Part shown: positions 24,917 through 34,695 of the stretch, piece after piece
Numbering within the stretch: position 1 is the first letter of the stretch
Layout: each line of letters begins with the position of its first letter
Assembly (NCBI RefSeq): GCF_015155755.1
Contig: NZ_VWPI01000069.1
Coordinates: 1-35,440, forward strand
Length of the DNA stretch: 35,440 nucleotides
Direction of reading: 5' to 3'
Source: Komagataeibacter sp. FXV3
Lineage (GTDB): Bacteria; Pseudomonadota; Alphaproteobacteria; Acetobacterales; Acetobacteraceae
Program-made: the position numbers and the translations under genes
Notes under the pieces: model-generated
The model's database searches: none
Told to the model about the DNA's origin: nothing
Seen by the model: the letters and a program-made list of their open reading frames with translations, nothing else

Positions 24917-25696
24917 TCAGTCAACATCAGCATGCCGGGGCAGCCAGTACAGCGCGCGCACCAGCGCCCGGTCCACGCCCCACCACAGCAGCACGGTCAT
25001 GGCCGCCAGCACCGCAAGGGCGGCAAACATGAGGTCGGTCTGAAATCGGGTATTGGCCGTCTGCATGAGAAACCCGAGGCCGGACGACGCCCCGACCCAT
25101 TCCCCCACAACGGCCCCGATCGGGGCGATGGCCGTGGCCATGCGCACGCCCGAGGCAAAGGACGGCAGGGCCGCGGGCAGACGCACATGCACCAACACCC
25201 GCCACCGCGTGGCCCCCATGGTGCGGGCAAGGTCCATCCAACCCGGCTCGGTCTGGCGCAGGCCGTCGCCAAGCGCCGATGTAACGGGAAAGAAAATGAC
25301 CAGCACCGCCATGACCACCTTGGACGCCATGCCGAATCCGAACCACAGCACCAGCAGCGGCGCCAGCGCGAAAACCGGCACCGCCTGACTGAGCAGCACC
25401 ATGGGCATGACCCACCGCCGCAGCGGCGCGCAGACCGCCATGCCGATGGCCAGCGCACTGCCTGCCCCGATTCCCAGCACAAGGCCCATAACCGTTTCTT
25501 CCAGCGTGGTCAGGGCGGCGGGAGCAAGCTGCGCGCGCTGCATCCACAGCGCACGCGCCACCGCATCCGGACCGGGCAGCATATAGGGCGGCACGTGCCC
25601 CCATCGTGCCAGCGCGCCCCACACGGCCACCAGACCGGCCAGCGTGACAAGCGGGCGCAGCAGGCGCATACCCCGTGCCGTGGCCGTACCGGTCAT
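24917..25696 (-). CDS. ABC transporter permease (SsuC/TauC/ThiX type)
   Basis: 259 residues, about six membrane helices. The coupling loop ARTMGATRWRVLVHVRLPAALPSFASG, in outline, followed by MATAIAPIGAVVGEWVGASSGLGF is the hallmark of the nitrate/sulfonate/taurine and pyrimidine-precursor importer permeases. The substrate cannot be read from the permease alone. It overlaps the ATPase gene by ATGA. No periplasmic binding protein gene lies next to it or anywhere in the window. Confidence 0.88.
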   Translation of the reverse strand: MTGTATARGMRLLRPLVTLAGLVAVWGALARWGHVPPYMLPGPDAVARALWMQRAQLAPAALTTLEETVMGLVLGIGAGSALAIGMAVCAPLRRWVMPMVLLSQAVPVFALAPLLVLWFGFGMASKVVMAVLVIFFPVTSALGDGLRQTEPGWMDLARTMGATRWRVLVHVRLPAALPSFASGVRMATAIAPIGAVVGEWVGASSGLGFLMQTANTRFQTDLMFAALAVLAAMTVLLWWGVDRALVRALYWLPRHADVD

Positions 25697-26418
25697 TGCA
25701 TCATCCGCCGCAGCAGCGCGGACTGCGCCGCCAGCACGCCCGCATCATCCACCGCGCGCGGCACGGCTCCCGCCGGGACATCAATCGCGTCCAGCCGTGC
25801 GGGATGCCCGGACATGAGCAGCATGCGATCCGCCAGACGGCAGGCTTCCAGCGGGTCATGGGTAATCAGCACCACGGTCCGGCCCGCCAGCATCCGCCCG
25901 GCCAGATCCTGCATGCGTGCCCGTGTCACGCTGTCCAGTGCGGAGAAAGGTTCATCCATCAGCACGACCGGACGGTCTTCATACAATACCCGCGCCAGTG
26001 CTACGCGCTGCCGCATGCCACCCGACAGCGTGGCTGGCAGGGCCGCCGCATGCGCTGACAGCCCGACACAGTCCAGCAGGTGCCCTGCCCTGTCCCGGTC
26101 CGGCCGTTCGCCACGCAGGCGCGCGCCCAGCATCACGTTGTCCGTGGCACGCGCCCAGGGCAGCAGCAGGTCCTGCTGCCCCATCCACGCAACCCGTCCG
26201 GCAAGGGGTTGCCCGTCCGCCGCAACGATACGTCCATAATCAGGGGCGACCAGCCCGCCCAGCATGCGCAGCAGCGATGTCTTGCCAACACCGCTGGCCC
26301 CCAGCAGCACGGTGATGATCCCGGCCCCGATACACAGGTCCAGATTTCGGAAAAGCGGTGCGGCCCCGAAGTCCAGCCCCACCCCTTCCAGATGGATGGC
26401 AGGGGGCGCGTGCATCAT
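25693..26418 (-). CDS. ABC transporter ATP-binding protein (SsuB/TauB/ThiZ type)
   Basis: 241 residues. Walker [10 protein letters not shown] (40-48), Q-loop [10 protein letters not shown], signature LSGGMRQR (131-138), Walker [13 protein letters not shown] (from 151) and H-loop LITHDPLEA are all intact, so it should hydrolyse ATP. The ATG at 26418 overlaps the rnhA stop (ATGA). Open frame upstream runs antiparallel to nothing conserved and is rejected as part of this gene. It pairs with the permease that follows. Confidence 0.9.
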   Translation of the reverse strand: MMHAPPAIHLEGVGLDFGAAPLFRNLDLCIGAGIITVLLGASGVGKTSLLRMLGGLVAPDYGRIVAADGQPLAGRVAWMGQQDLLLPWARATDNVMLGARLRGERPDRDRAGHLLDCVGLSAHAAALPATLSGGMRQRVALARVLYEDRPVVLMDEPFSALDSVTRARMQDLAGRMLAGRTVVLITHDPLEACRLADRMLLMSGHPARLDAIDVPAGAVPRAVDDAGVLAAQSALLRRMMQ

Positions 26419-26915
26419 TTTCCACGCTTGGGATAGGGAATGCCCAGCGCATCCCGCGCGGCGGTGGCCATCTGGTCGACGCGTTCGTTGTTCACGTCGC
26501 CGGAATGACCACGGACCCATTTCCACTCGATCTCGTGCTTCGCACTGACATCCAGCAGCCGCCGCCACAGATCCATGTTCGCCACCGGGTCACCGGATGC
26601 ATTGCGCCATTTGCGCCGCACCCAGCCCGTGCTCCACCGCGTGATGCCATTGCGCACATATTCGCTGTCGGTATGCAGCACGACGCGGCAGGGACGCTTC
26701 AGCGCCTCCAGCGCCTCGGCGGCGGCGGTCAGTTCCATGCGGTTGTTGGTGGTTTCCGCCTCGCCCCCCGACAGTTCGCGTTCCTGCCCGCGATAACACA
26801 GCAATGCGCCCCAGCCACCCGGGCCGGGATTGGGCTTGCACCCGCCATCGGTCCAGATTTCCACCATGTCGGTGGCGGGGGGGGCGTTTTCGACGGGGGC
26901 CATGTCCTCGTCCAT
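26415..26915 (-). CDS. rnhA: Ribonuclease HI
   Basis: Degrades the RNA of RNA-DNA hybrids. 166 residues from the ATG at 26915. Active-site residues are Asp23 ([11 protein letters not shown]), Glu61 (NNRMELTAA), Asp83 (HTDSEYV), His137 (VRGHSGD) and Asp147 (NNERVDQMA). The ATG overlaps the thrB stop by one base (TGATG), and AAGG lies 9 bases upstream; a GTG one codon earlier is an alternative. Position after thrB matches other Alphaproteobacteria. Confidence 0.96.
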   Translation of the reverse strand: MDEDMAPVENAPPATDMVEIWTDGGCKPNPGPGGWGALLCYRGQERELSGGEAETTNNRMELTAAAEALEALKRPCRVVLHTDSEYVRNGITRWSTGWVRRKWRNASGDPVANMDLWRRLLDVSAKHEIEWKWVRGHSGDVNNERVDQMATAARDALGIPYPKRGK

Positions 26916-27883
26916 CACAGGAAACCTTCATCCATGCGGGACGCGAAGAATTCCATGCGCCTCAGATAATCCAGCGGATCCTTGCGCGTCACCAGCGCAT
27001 CCGGCGGCGTATTGATCCAGTCATACAGGCGGGTCAGCGTGAAACGGATGGCGGCGCCCGTGGCAAGGGTGGCAAGGGCCGCGTCCTCCGCATCCTCCAG
27101 CGGGCGGACTTGGCGGTAGGCTTCCACCATGGCGCGCGCACGGGTTGGCACGAAACAGGCCATGTCATCAAAGCACCATGCATTGATGGTAATGGCCAGA
27201 TCGTAGGCGTACCAGTCGGTGCAGGCGAAATAGAAGTCGATGATGCCCGACAGTTTTCCATCACGGAAAAAGACATTGTCGGGAAACAGGTCGGCATGGA
27301 TCTGCCCGCGCGGCAGGGACGGGTTGTTACCCGTGCCGGGCCATGCGGGCAGCACGCGCGCCAGCGTATCGCCAATCGCGCGCACCAGATTGGGGCCGAC
27401 TTCACCCCCCCCTGCCCGGCAGGCCTGCAGCAGGTCGGCCCATGCCCGCGGCCCCATGGAATTGGGGCGTTCGGCCACGTATCCTTCGCCCAGCAGGTGC
27501 AGCCGCGCCAGCGCTTCGCCCACCTGCGCGCACATGTCCACATCCACCTGCCGCGACCAGCCGCCGGGCAGGAAGGTGGTGATGGCGGCGGGGCGGCCGG
27601 ACAGCGTGCGCAGCGTGCGCCCCTGCCGGTCGGCCACCGGCAGCGGGCACGACAGGCCATGCTGCGCCAGATACTGCATAAGCCCCAGGAACCATGGCAG
27701 TTCATCCGGGTTCACCCGACGTTCGTACAACGTCAGGATGAAGGTGGCCTGTGTGGTCTTCAGCAGGAAGTTGCTGTTTTCCACACCTTCCGCAATGCCG
27801 TGGCAGGCGACGGGCCTGCCGATGTCATAGCCTTCCAGAAACGCAGCCAGCGCATCTTCCGGCACTTCGGTATAGACTGCCAT
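26915..27883 (-). CDS. thrB: Homoserine kinase (ThrB, aminoglycoside-phosphotransferase fold)
   Basis: Phosphorylates homoserine on the way to threonine. 322 residues of the APH-like ThrB found in Alphaproteobacteria and Pseudomonas, not the GHMP type of E. coli. It starts [16 protein letters not shown], has GVENSNFLL, the catalytic loop [13 protein letters not shown] (Asp198, Asn203) and the metal-binding Asp216 in IIDFYFA. The start at 27883 is fixed by this family N-terminus. It lies 13 bases after ispH. Confidence 0.95.
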   Translation of the reverse strand: MAVYTEVPEDALAAFLEGYDIGRPVACHGIAEGVENSNFLLKTTQATFILTLYERRVNPDELPWFLGLMQYLAQHGLSCPLPVADRQGRTLRTLSGRPAAITTFLPGGWSRQVDVDMCAQVGEALARLHLLGEGYVAERPNSMGPRAWADLLQACRAGGGEVGPNLVRAIGDTLARVLPAWPGTGNNPSLPRGQIHADLFPDNVFFRDGKLSGIIDFYFACTDWYAYDLAITINAWCFDDMACFVPTRARAMVEAYRQVRPLEDAEDAALATLATGAAIRFTLTRLYDWINTPPDALVTRKDPLDYLRRMEFFASRMDEGFL

Positions 27884-27896
27884 GTGGGAATACGGT

Positions 27897-28898
27897 TCAG
27901 CCCAGTGGCGCCGGCAGGCGGAAGGCCACGTTTTCTTCCTTGACGGTGATTTCCTCGATCTCAAGCGTGAAACGCTTGGCCAGGGCCGCCACCATTTCCT
28001 GAACCAGCGATTCCGGCGCGGACGCGCCCGCCGTGATCCCCAGTGTCGCGACGCCATCCAGCGCCGACCAGTCCAGCGCGTTCAGGCGCGGCACCAGCAG
28101 CGCGCGCGGCGCGCCCGAACGTTCGGCCACTTCACGCAGACGCTGCGAGTTGGACGAATTGGGCGAACCGATCACGATCACCAGGTCACAGCCGGGTGCG
28201 ATCGCCTTGACCGCTTCCTGCCGGTTGGTGGTGGCGTAGCAGATGTCCTCACGTCGCGGCCCTTCGATCAGGGGGAAGCGATCACGCAGGATATCCACGA
28301 TTTCCGCCGTATCATCGACCGACAGCGTGGTCTGGGTAATGAAGGCCAGGCGCGAGGGATCGGCCGGCTGGACCGTGCGTGCTTCCTCGGCATCGTTGAT
28401 CAGGGTGACGGCGCCGGCGGGCAGCTGGCCCATCGTGCCGACCACTTCGGGATGACCCGCATGGCCGATCATCAGGATATGGCGGCTTTCGGGGCCACCA
28501 TCGGCAAAGTGACGCTCGGCCTCGCGGTGGACCTTGGACACCAGCGGGCACGTCGCATCCAGGTACAGCAGGTTGCGGCGCATGGCCTCGGCCGGGACGG
28601 TCTTGGGCACGCCGTGGGCAGAAAACACCACCTGTCCGTCGGCGGGGACTTCATCGAGTTCCTCGACAAAGATCGCGCCCTGGGCTTCCAGCGCCTCGAC
28701 CACGGTGCGGTTATGGACGATCTCGTGGCGGACATAGACCGGCGCGCCATAGCGGCGGATCGCCTCTTCCACCACGCGGATGGCGCGATCGACGCCGGCG
28801 CAGAAACCGCGCGGGCCTGCCAGCAGTACTTTCAGGACACGGGGCGGGGCCTCGGTGGGGGCGGTATTATCGGGCGTATGAATCATCTGGTCGGGCAT
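27897..28898 (-). CDS. ispH: 4-hydroxy-3-methylbut-2-enyl diphosphate reductase
   Basis: Last step of the MEP isoprenoid pathway, an iron-sulphur enzyme. 333 residues. The cluster ligands are Cys33 ([10 protein letters not shown]), Cys117 ([11 protein letters not shown]) and Cys220 ([11 protein letters not shown]). The substrate-binding histidines ([16 protein letters not shown]) and [12 protein letters not shown] are present. GGGG lies about 6 bases before the ATG at 28898; MIHTPDN four codons later is an alternative. It heads a run with thrB, rnhA and an ABC transporter. Confidence 0.96.
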   Translation of the reverse strand: MPDQMIHTPDNTAPTEAPPRVLKVLLAGPRGFCAGVDRAIRVVEEAIRRYGAPVYVRHEIVHNRTVVEALEAQGAIFVEELDEVPADGQVVFSAHGVPKTVPAEAMRRNLLYLDATCPLVSKVHREAERHFADGGPESRHILMIGHAGHPEVVGTMGQLPAGAVTLINDAEEARTVQPADPSRLAFITQTTLSVDDTAEIVDILRDRFPLIEGPRREDICYATTNRQEAVKAIAPGCDLVIVIGSPNSSNSQRLREVAERSGAPRALLVPRLNALDWSALDGVATLGITAGASAPESLVQEMVAALAKRFTLEIEEITVKEENVAFRLPAPLG

Positions 28899-29149
28899 GG
28901 TGTTCCCCAAACATCCGGCGGGCGGTATAGGATACGGGCCGCGATCTGCTACAGTTCCGGCGCCGGTCTCCCGTGCGATGGTCCCGGCCCTACGCAAACC
29001 GCGGCAATGGCGCAAGCCATTTTCCCGCTGATCCTAACGTAATGTGCCATGTCTGTCCTCCCCCGTCGCCCTGCCGGCATTGCGCTGCACCCCGGCCACC
29101 CCCCGCGGGGCGGGCCTCTGTCCACACCTGACCTACCCGGAATACCCGC

Positions 29150-29728
29150 ATGATTCCTGCCCTTGTGCCATCACGCCTGTCACGAAACGCCCTGACAATC
29201 TGCATGCTGGGGGCCGTGTCCCTGCTGGCCGGCTGTTCCAGCGAATCCGATTCGATCGATTTCGCCCCGGCCTGTCCCGTGGTGGAAATCCCCGGTGAGG
29301 CCGCCGATTACTACCAGTATTCCGGCAACGACCATGACGTGACCCACCTGGTCGCGCGCGCCAGCCTGACCCGCGTGGTCGGATCGTGCGAGGCGGGGCA
29401 GAAGCGCACCGTCATGACCAACATGAAAATCGGGCTGCATGTGGAACGCGGCCCGGCATCGAACGTGAATTTCGTCAACGTCCCGTATTTCGTCGCCGTG
29501 GTGTTCAATGGCGAGATCAAGAGCAAGAAGGAATTCGTCGCCCACGTGTCGTTTGACAACGGGCGCATGCAGGACCTGACCCATACGCGCAACATTCCCA
29601 TCACACTGCCGGTGTCGCGCCATATCCACAGCGACCAGTACCATATCGAGATCGGCTTCCAGCTGACCAAGGCGCAGCTTGACTTCAACCGCGCGCATCT
29701 TGTCATGCCGACCTTCCACAAGATGTAA
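29150..29728 (+). CDS. Lipoprotein of unknown function
   Basis: 192 residues, family not recognised. A signal peptide with lipobox LLAGC predicts a lipid anchor at Cys29. The mature part contains two more cysteines (ACPVVEI and VGSCEAG), which could form a disulphide, and looks beta-rich, without membrane segments. It is divergent from ispH across a 251-base gap in which no convincing promoter was found, and ends 9 bases before the OPT transporter start, which suggests co-translation. Confidence 0.8.
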   Translation: MIPALVPSRLSRNALTICMLGAVSLLAGCSSESDSIDFAPACPVVEIPGEAADYYQYSGNDHDVTHLVARASLTRVVGSCEAGQKRTVMTNMKIGLHVERGPASNVNFVNVPYFVAVVFNGEIKSKKEFVAHVSFDNGRMQDLTHTRNIPITLPVSRHIHSDQYHIEIGFQLTKAQLDFNRAHLVMPTFHKM

Positions 29729-29737
29729 GGGGCCGCC

Positions 29738-31675
29738 TTGGCCAACCATTCCCAGACATCCGAACTGACATGGCGCGGCATCGTGATCGGTGCGCTGATC
29801 ACCGTCGTCTTTACCGCGTCCAATGTCTATCTGGGGCTGCGGGTCGGGATGACCATCGCCACCTCCATTCCCGCCGCTGTCATTTCCATGGCGGTGCTGC
29901 GGATCCTGGGCGGGGGCACGATCCTTGAAAACAACCTGGTCCAGACACAGGCCTCCGCCGCGGGCACCCTGTCATGCGTGTTCGCCAGCCTGCCTGCGCT
30001 GGTCATGGCCGGGACGTGGCAGCATTTCCCCTTCGTGCTGACGGCACTGCTGACGGCGGCGGGCGGCATGACGGGGGTGCTGTTCACCATCCCGCTGCGC
30101 CGCGTCATGCTGGCGGACCCGGTCCTGCCCTTTCCCGAAGGGGTGGCGGCGGCCGAGATCCTGCGCGCAGGTGCGGCAAGGGAAGACCAGGGCGGCATCC
30201 GCGCCCTGATGCACGGTGGCGTGCTGGCGGCGGTCATGACCTTCGCCACCGCAGGCCTGCGCGTGCTGGGTGATGGCATGACGGGGACCGCCATCTGGGG
30301 TGTGTCAGCCTTTCGCCTGTCACTAGGGTTTTCACCCGCCCTGCTGGGGGCGGGTTACCTGGTCGGGCTGGAAGGCGGCATCGCGATGATGACGGGGGCG
30401 CTGCTGACATGGGAAATCATCGTACCCGTCATGGCGCATGTCCAGCCCAACCCGGCAGGCCTGCCCGCGGGTGCGTTCGCCACCAGCCTGTGGAAGGACA
30501 AGGCCCGGTTCATTGGCGTGGGACTGATCGGGATTGCCGCGATATGGACGGTGCTGCGCATGGGGCGGCCGCTGCTGGCCAGCGTGCGCACCCTGCTGGA
30601 ACGCAAGCAGGGCGACACGCGTACCGACCGCACCGAAACCGACCTCTCGCCCCGCGCCATGCGCGCCGTCGCCAGCATCGTACTGGTGACAATCGGGGGA
30701 CTGTTTTTCGTATTCGCGCATCTTTACGTGCCCACCCTGTCCGCATTCGTGGCCGCTGTCGCGGGGCTTGCGTGCTGTGCGGGTGTCGGACTGTTCGTGG
30801 CGGCGGCATGTGGGTACATGGCGGGGCTGGTGGGATCATCGTCATCCCCCATTTCCGGTGTCATCATCCTGGCGGCCATGTGCCTGTCGTGCATATTTGT
30901 CATGCTGCGCGCGCTGGGGCTGTTCGCGGGGGTGGACGGGCAGCATTTCGCCATTGGCTTCTGCCTGTATGTCCTGACCGCCATCACGGCATCAGCCGCG
31001 ATCGCCAATGACAACCTGCAGGACCTGAAAACCGGCAGGCTGGTGGGGGCCACGCCATGGAAGCAGGAAGCCGTCCTGCTGATTGGCTGCCTGACCGGGG
31101 CGATCATCATTCCGCCGGTGCTGAACGTATTGTACCAGACCTATGGTTTCGTGGGGGCGATGCCGCGCGCGGGCATGGACACGGCCCATGCGCTGGCTGC
31201 CCCGCAGCCCGCGCTGCTGCTGCTGATCACATCAGGCATTTTCCTGCATCAGCTTGACTGGAACATGCTGCTGCTGGGCGTGGGAACTGGATGCCTGCTG
31301 ATCGGGATCGATGCCGGGTTGCGCCGCACAGGGCGGGGCGCGCTGCCACCGCTGGCGGTGGGGGTTGGCATCTACCTGCCCATGAGCGTTTCCGTGACCC
31401 TGGCCATCGGTGCGATCCTGGGCCATGTCATCACGCGCCTGAACGCAGGGACAGGCAGCCATCAGGGCACCATGATCGCATCGGGCCTGATTGTGGGGGA
31501 AAGCCTGACGGGGGTGGTGCTGGCCAGCCTGTCCGCGCTGAGCGGGCGCGACAGCCCGCTTTCGCTGCTGCCCACGGGCATGGATGCGACCCTGACCAAC
31601 TGGGCGGGGCTTGGCGCGTTCTGCGCGCTGTGCGCATGGTTCTGCGCCATGCAACTGCGACAGGACCGGCGGTAG
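29738..31675 (+). CDS. OPT/YSL family oligopeptide (or metal-chelate) transporter
   Basis: 645 residues with about 14-16 membrane helices. The N-terminal TWRGIVIGALITVVFTASNVYLGLRVGMTI, in outline, and LPFPEGVAAAEILRAG are hallmarks of bacterial OPT proteins; NDNLQDLKTGRLVGATPWKQ is another family block. Members import oligopeptides or metal-siderophore-like chelates, and the choice cannot be made from sequence alone. The start is TTG at 29738 with AAGGGG about 6 bases upstream. It is followed after 57 bases by an oligopeptidase, which favours peptides. Confidence 0.92.
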   Translation: MANHSQTSELTWRGIVIGALITVVFTASNVYLGLRVGMTIATSIPAAVISMAVLRILGGGTILENNLVQTQASAAGTLSCVFASLPALVMAGTWQHFPFVLTALLTAAGGMTGVLFTIPLRRVMLADPVLPFPEGVAAAEILRAGAAREDQGGIRALMHGGVLAAVMTFATAGLRVLGDGMTGTAIWGVSAFRLSLGFSPALLGAGYLVGLEGGIAMMTGALLTWEIIVPVMAHVQPNPAGLPAGAFATSLWKDKARFIGVGLIGIAAIWTVLRMGRPLLASVRTLLERKQGDTRTDRTETDLSPRAMRAVASIVLVTIGGLFFVFAHLYVPTLSAFVAAVAGLACCAGVGLFVAAACGYMAGLVGSSSSPISGVIILAAMCLSCIFVMLRALGLFAGVDGQHFAIGFCLYVLTAITASAAIANDNLQDLKTGRLVGATPWKQEAVLLIGCLTGAIIIPPVLNVLYQTYGFVGAMPRAGMDTAHALAAPQPALLLLITSGIFLHQLDWNMLLLGVGTGCLLIGIDAGLRRTGRGALPPLAVGVGIYLPMSVSVTLAIGAILGHVITRLNAGTGSHQGTMIASGLIVGESLTGVVLASLSALSGRDSPLSLLPTGMDATLTNWAGLGAFCALCAWFCAMQLRQDRR

Positions 31676-31732
31676 GCACGCCAGATAATCGGGCATGGAC
31701 GCAGGCAAGGTTTCCATGGCACCCTGCCCCGC

Positions 31733-33406
31733 ATGTTGCGCCATTTTGACAGCCTTGATTTCCCACGCCCCACGCGCGACGCGCTCGGGCTGCGTTTTGG
31801 TCAGGTCTCGACCCTGCTGGACCAGGGCAACGTACCGGATGCCGCCCGCCTGTTTGATACGATCCGTCGCGATTACGAAAGCTGGTCCGCGCTGGTTGAC
31901 CTGCGCTTCGCACAGGATACCACCAGCCCCGTCGCCCGCGCCGAACGTGATTATGCCGATGCCCTGACGCCGCATGTCACGGCGCATGAAGTCGCGCTGA
32001 AGCGCAGGCTGCTGGAATATCCCGACCCCACGGCGGTGGCGCAGGTGGTTACACCCCATACGCTGGAACTGTGGCAGACCGACATCACTACCTTTGACCC
32101 CCGCATTGCCGATGCGCTGGAGGAAGAAGCCCGGCTGAGTGGCGAATACACCACCCTGCTGGCCAGTGCGCGGGTGGAAATTGACGGTAACCACGTCAAC
32201 CTGTCGGGCCTTGCCCCCTATGCCGAAAGCACGGACCGTGCCACGCGCCACGAGGCGGAACGGGTCAGATGGGCATTTTTCGAACAGAACGCCACACGGC
32301 TCGATACCCTGTTTGACCAGATGGTCCACCTGCGTCACGGCATGGCGGAAACGCTGGGCTATGACAGCTATATCCCGCTGGCGTACCGCCGCATGCGCCG
32401 GGTGGATTATGGCCCGGCAGACGTCGCGCGCTTTCGCGATGAGGTGCATGAACACGTCGTGCCGCTGGTCCATGACATCCTGCAAAAGCGGTGCGGGACG
32501 ATGGGATGGGACATCCTGTATTCATGGGATGAACCGCTGATCGACCCGAAGGGCAACCCGCGCCCGGCGGGCGACCACGATCTACTGCTGGCACGCGCGC
32601 AGACCATGTTTGACCGCATGGGCGGCGATCTGGGCGGTTTTTTCGGGCAGATGCGCGATGGCGGCTATCTGGACCTGGTCAACCGGCCCGGAAAGGCGGG
32701 GGGTGGTTTCTGCACATCCTTCCCCACGGTGGGCATGCCGTTCATATTCGCCAATTTCAACGGCACGCAGCACGACATCAATGTGTTCACCCACGAAATG
32801 GGCCATGCCTACCAGAACTGGAAAAGCCGCAGCCTGCCCGCCGTTGACCTGCTGTGGCCGACCATGGACGGGGCCGAAATCAATTCCATGGCGCTGGAAT
32901 TCCTGACATGGCCGCATATCGACCTGATGGTGGAAGCGGGACAGGGCGAGCGCTTCCGGCAGATGCACCTGATTTCCTCCCTGTCGTTCCTGCCCTATGG
33001 GGTCTGCGTCGATCACTTCCAGACCGAGATCTATGCCAACCCGGGCATGACACCGGTACAACGCCACGCCACATGGAAGCGGCTGGAACAGCGCTACCTG
33101 CCATGGCGCAACTATGGCGGCCTGTCGCACCCGGCCATGGGGGGACGGTGGCAGGCGCAGGGGCATATCTACCGTTCGCCCTTCTATTACATTGATTACG
33201 CGCTGGCGCTGTGCTGCGCGATGCAGTTCTGGATCCGCAGCCGTACGGACATGGACGGCGCATTGCAGGCCTATGTCGCGCTGTGTGCACAGGGTGGGGC
33301 GCAACCCTTTACCCGGCTGGTCCGTTCTGCAGGACTGAAGTCGCCCTTCCAGCCGGGCACGCTGGCCGACGTGGTCCGCACGGCGCGCGATATCCTGAAC
33401 GCCTGA
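31733..33406 (+). CDS. M3 family oligoendopeptidase (PepF/M3B-like)
   Basis: 557-residue zinc metallopeptidase, cytoplasmic, cleaving short peptides. The zinc site is FTHEMGHAYQ with His354, catalytic Glu355 and His358; the third ligand is Glu389 in SMALEFLTWPH. GGFCTSFP and the C-terminal SPFYYIDYALALCCAMQFW support PepF-type M3B. No good Shine-Dalgarno precedes the ATG, so the start is not firm, though MLRHFDSLDFPRP resembles family N-termini. It probably works with the OPT importer upstream. Confidence 0.93.
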   Translation: MLRHFDSLDFPRPTRDALGLRFGQVSTLLDQGNVPDAARLFDTIRRDYESWSALVDLRFAQDTTSPVARAERDYADALTPHVTAHEVALKRRLLEYPDPTAVAQVVTPHTLELWQTDITTFDPRIADALEEEARLSGEYTTLLASARVEIDGNHVNLSGLAPYAESTDRATRHEAERVRWAFFEQNATRLDTLFDQMVHLRHGMAETLGYDSYIPLAYRRMRRVDYGPADVARFRDEVHEHVVPLVHDILQKRCGTMGWDILYSWDEPLIDPKGNPRPAGDHDLLLARAQTMFDRMGGDLGGFFGQMRDGGYLDLVNRPGKAGGGFCTSFPTVGMPFIFANFNGTQHDINVFTHEMGHAYQNWKSRSLPAVDLLWPTMDGAEINSMALEFLTWPHIDLMVEAGQGERFRQMHLISSLSFLPYGVCVDHFQTEIYANPGMTPVQRHATWKRLEQRYLPWRNYGGLSHPAMGGRWQAQGHIYRSPFYYIDYALALCCAMQFWIRSRTDMDGALQAYVALCAQGGAQPFTRLVRSAGLKSPFQPGTLADVVRTARDILNA

Positions 33407-33453
33407 TCACCAACGCAGGCATCATCCGCCCTTCATCACACCAAGGGGAAGTC

Positions 33454-33750
33454 ATGTCTTCCACCCCGCCCCTCACCATTACCCGGACCGTGTGCAAGAC
33501 GCTGGCGGTGCTTGTGCTGACGGGGCTGTTCATGCTCAGCCTGCGCTTCAGCGCCGTCGTGGCAGGCATGGTGGACCGTATTGCCGGAACCGGCATGTGG
33601 CTGGCGCTGTACCGTCTGGCCGGAGCGAATGACGCGACCGAGCAGGAACGGCTGATCGTCATGGCGGTCGCCCTTGTGTGCTGCCTGCTGGCGATTGCGG
33701 TGGTGGAAGTGGCGGACAGGCTGATCAGCCGTCGCCGCGCGTCATCATGA
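33454..33750 (+). CDS. Small two-helix membrane protein of unknown function
   Basis: 98 residues, not recognised. AAGGGG lies 6 bases before the ATG. Two predicted membrane helices (about 15-38 and 67-87) flank a short loop; the C-terminus is basic (DRLISRRR), so it should face the cytoplasm. It lies 47 bases after the oligopeptidase on the same strand and its stop overlaps the convergent methyltransferase gene by six bases. Confidence 0.7.
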   Translation: MSSTPPLTITRTVCKTLAVLVLTGLFMLSLRFSAVVAGMVDRIAGTGMWLALYRLAGANDATEQERLIVMAVALVCCLLAIAVVEVADRLISRRRASS

Positions 33751-34695
33751 CGGGTCACGCTGCCAGAAAAAGGTCAGTTCATGCTTGTTGTGCCACAGGT
33801 GCAGCACCCGGCCACCGGGAATGGCGGCGAACGCATCCGCCGTGTCATGATCGGTTTCACCCTGAAACTTGATGGTCATGACAATGCGCGCGGCGCGACC
33901 CGACGCAATCCAACGCCGCGCCAGCGCCAGCAGGCGGGCGGGATAGGCGATGATGTCGGAAAACAGCCAGTCCACGGGATCACAGCTTTCCGGGTCCAGC
34001 CCGAACGCGCTTTCATACCGGCACGTCACGTTGGGCAGGCCCGCCACGTTTTCAGCAAGGGGTGAGCGGTCGATGGCGGTGACATGCGCCCCGCAACTGG
34101 CGGCGACCCATGTCCAGCCACCGGGACAGGCCCCAAGGTCAATGCAGGTTTCCCCCGCCACCGGCCATTGCCCCAGACGCAGCAGGGCCTCCCACAGCTT
34201 GAGATAGGCGCGCGAAGGCGGGTCGGTACGGTTTTCGACAAACGGGACCTCGCCATTCACGAAAGGCGAGGACTTGGTACGCGACAGCAGCAGCCGGTCG
34301 GCCGAAAGCAGCGTCCATGCCCCCAGATGCGCATCCGGCCCGACGGCGGGAAAGGTAAAGGGTTTTGGCCGCAACGGTGGCAGCGCATCGGTTACCAGCG
34401 CACTACGCCGGTGCAGCGTTGGCGCATATCCCGCCCAGTTGCGCTGGATCGCCCGCATGATCCGTGCCGCCCCCTTGATGGACGGGACCGCGTGTTCTTC
34501 CGGTGCATCCCATACGTCCAGCGCCCATAGACAGGCCACCGGCGGCAGGGCGGATAGAGCCAGACGCCCGTGCCAGCACAGGTCACCTGCCCCCCGGCGG
34601 GCCAGTTCCTGTTCCATGACGGCTTCAAACCCCGGTGGCGCCAGATACGCGCTACGCACCGGCCAGGGCGGCTGCGTGCTATCTGTTGCATTCAT
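33745..34695 (-). CDS. RlmM-like 23S rRNA 2'-O-methyltransferase
   Basis: 316 residues. The C-terminal FtsJ-type Rossmann domain has the SAM motif IDLGACPGGWTWVA (about 185-198) and a complete KDKE tetrad: Lys166, Asp247 (FSDIIAYP), Lys276 (MTIKFQGETD) and Glu306 (NKHELTFFW). The N-terminal part (VRSAYLAPPGFEAVMEQEL, in outline) is THUMP-like. E. coli RlmM methylates C2498 of 23S rRNA; this protein is shorter but matches in layout. The start overlaps the DUF423 stop by ATGA. Confidence 0.85.
   Translation of the reverse strand: MNATDSTQPPWPVRSAYLAPPGFEAVMEQELARRGAGDLCWHGRLALSALPPVACLWALDVWDAPEEHAVPSIKGAARIMRAIQRNWAGYAPTLHRRSALVTDALPPLRPKPFTFPAVGPDAHLGAWTLLSADRLLLSRTKSSPFVNGEVPFVENRTDPPSRAYLKLWEALLRLGQWPVAGETCIDLGACPGGWTWVAASCGAHVTAIDRSPLAENVAGLPNVTCRYESAFGLDPESCDPVDWLFSDIIAYPARLLALARRWIASGRAARIVMTIKFQGETDHDTADAFAAIPGGRVLHLWHNKHELTFFWQRDPS

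Noticed and set aside
23726-26239. 837-codon open frame on the plus strand
   Set aside because: It runs antisense through pstC, the hydrolase-like gene, the permease and the ATPase, all with intact motifs. Its product is Arg/His/Gln-rich with no domain, a typical shadow of GC-rich coding DNA.
24857-28898. TPP riboswitch for the ThiX-like transporter
   Set aside because: No CTGAGA-type thi-box core was seen upstream of the ATPase, permease or hydrolase-like gene, and the gene junctions leave no room.
27882-29042. 386-codon frame on the plus strand opposite ispH
   Set aside because: ispH on the minus strand has all cluster cysteines; the plus frame has only low-complexity sequence.
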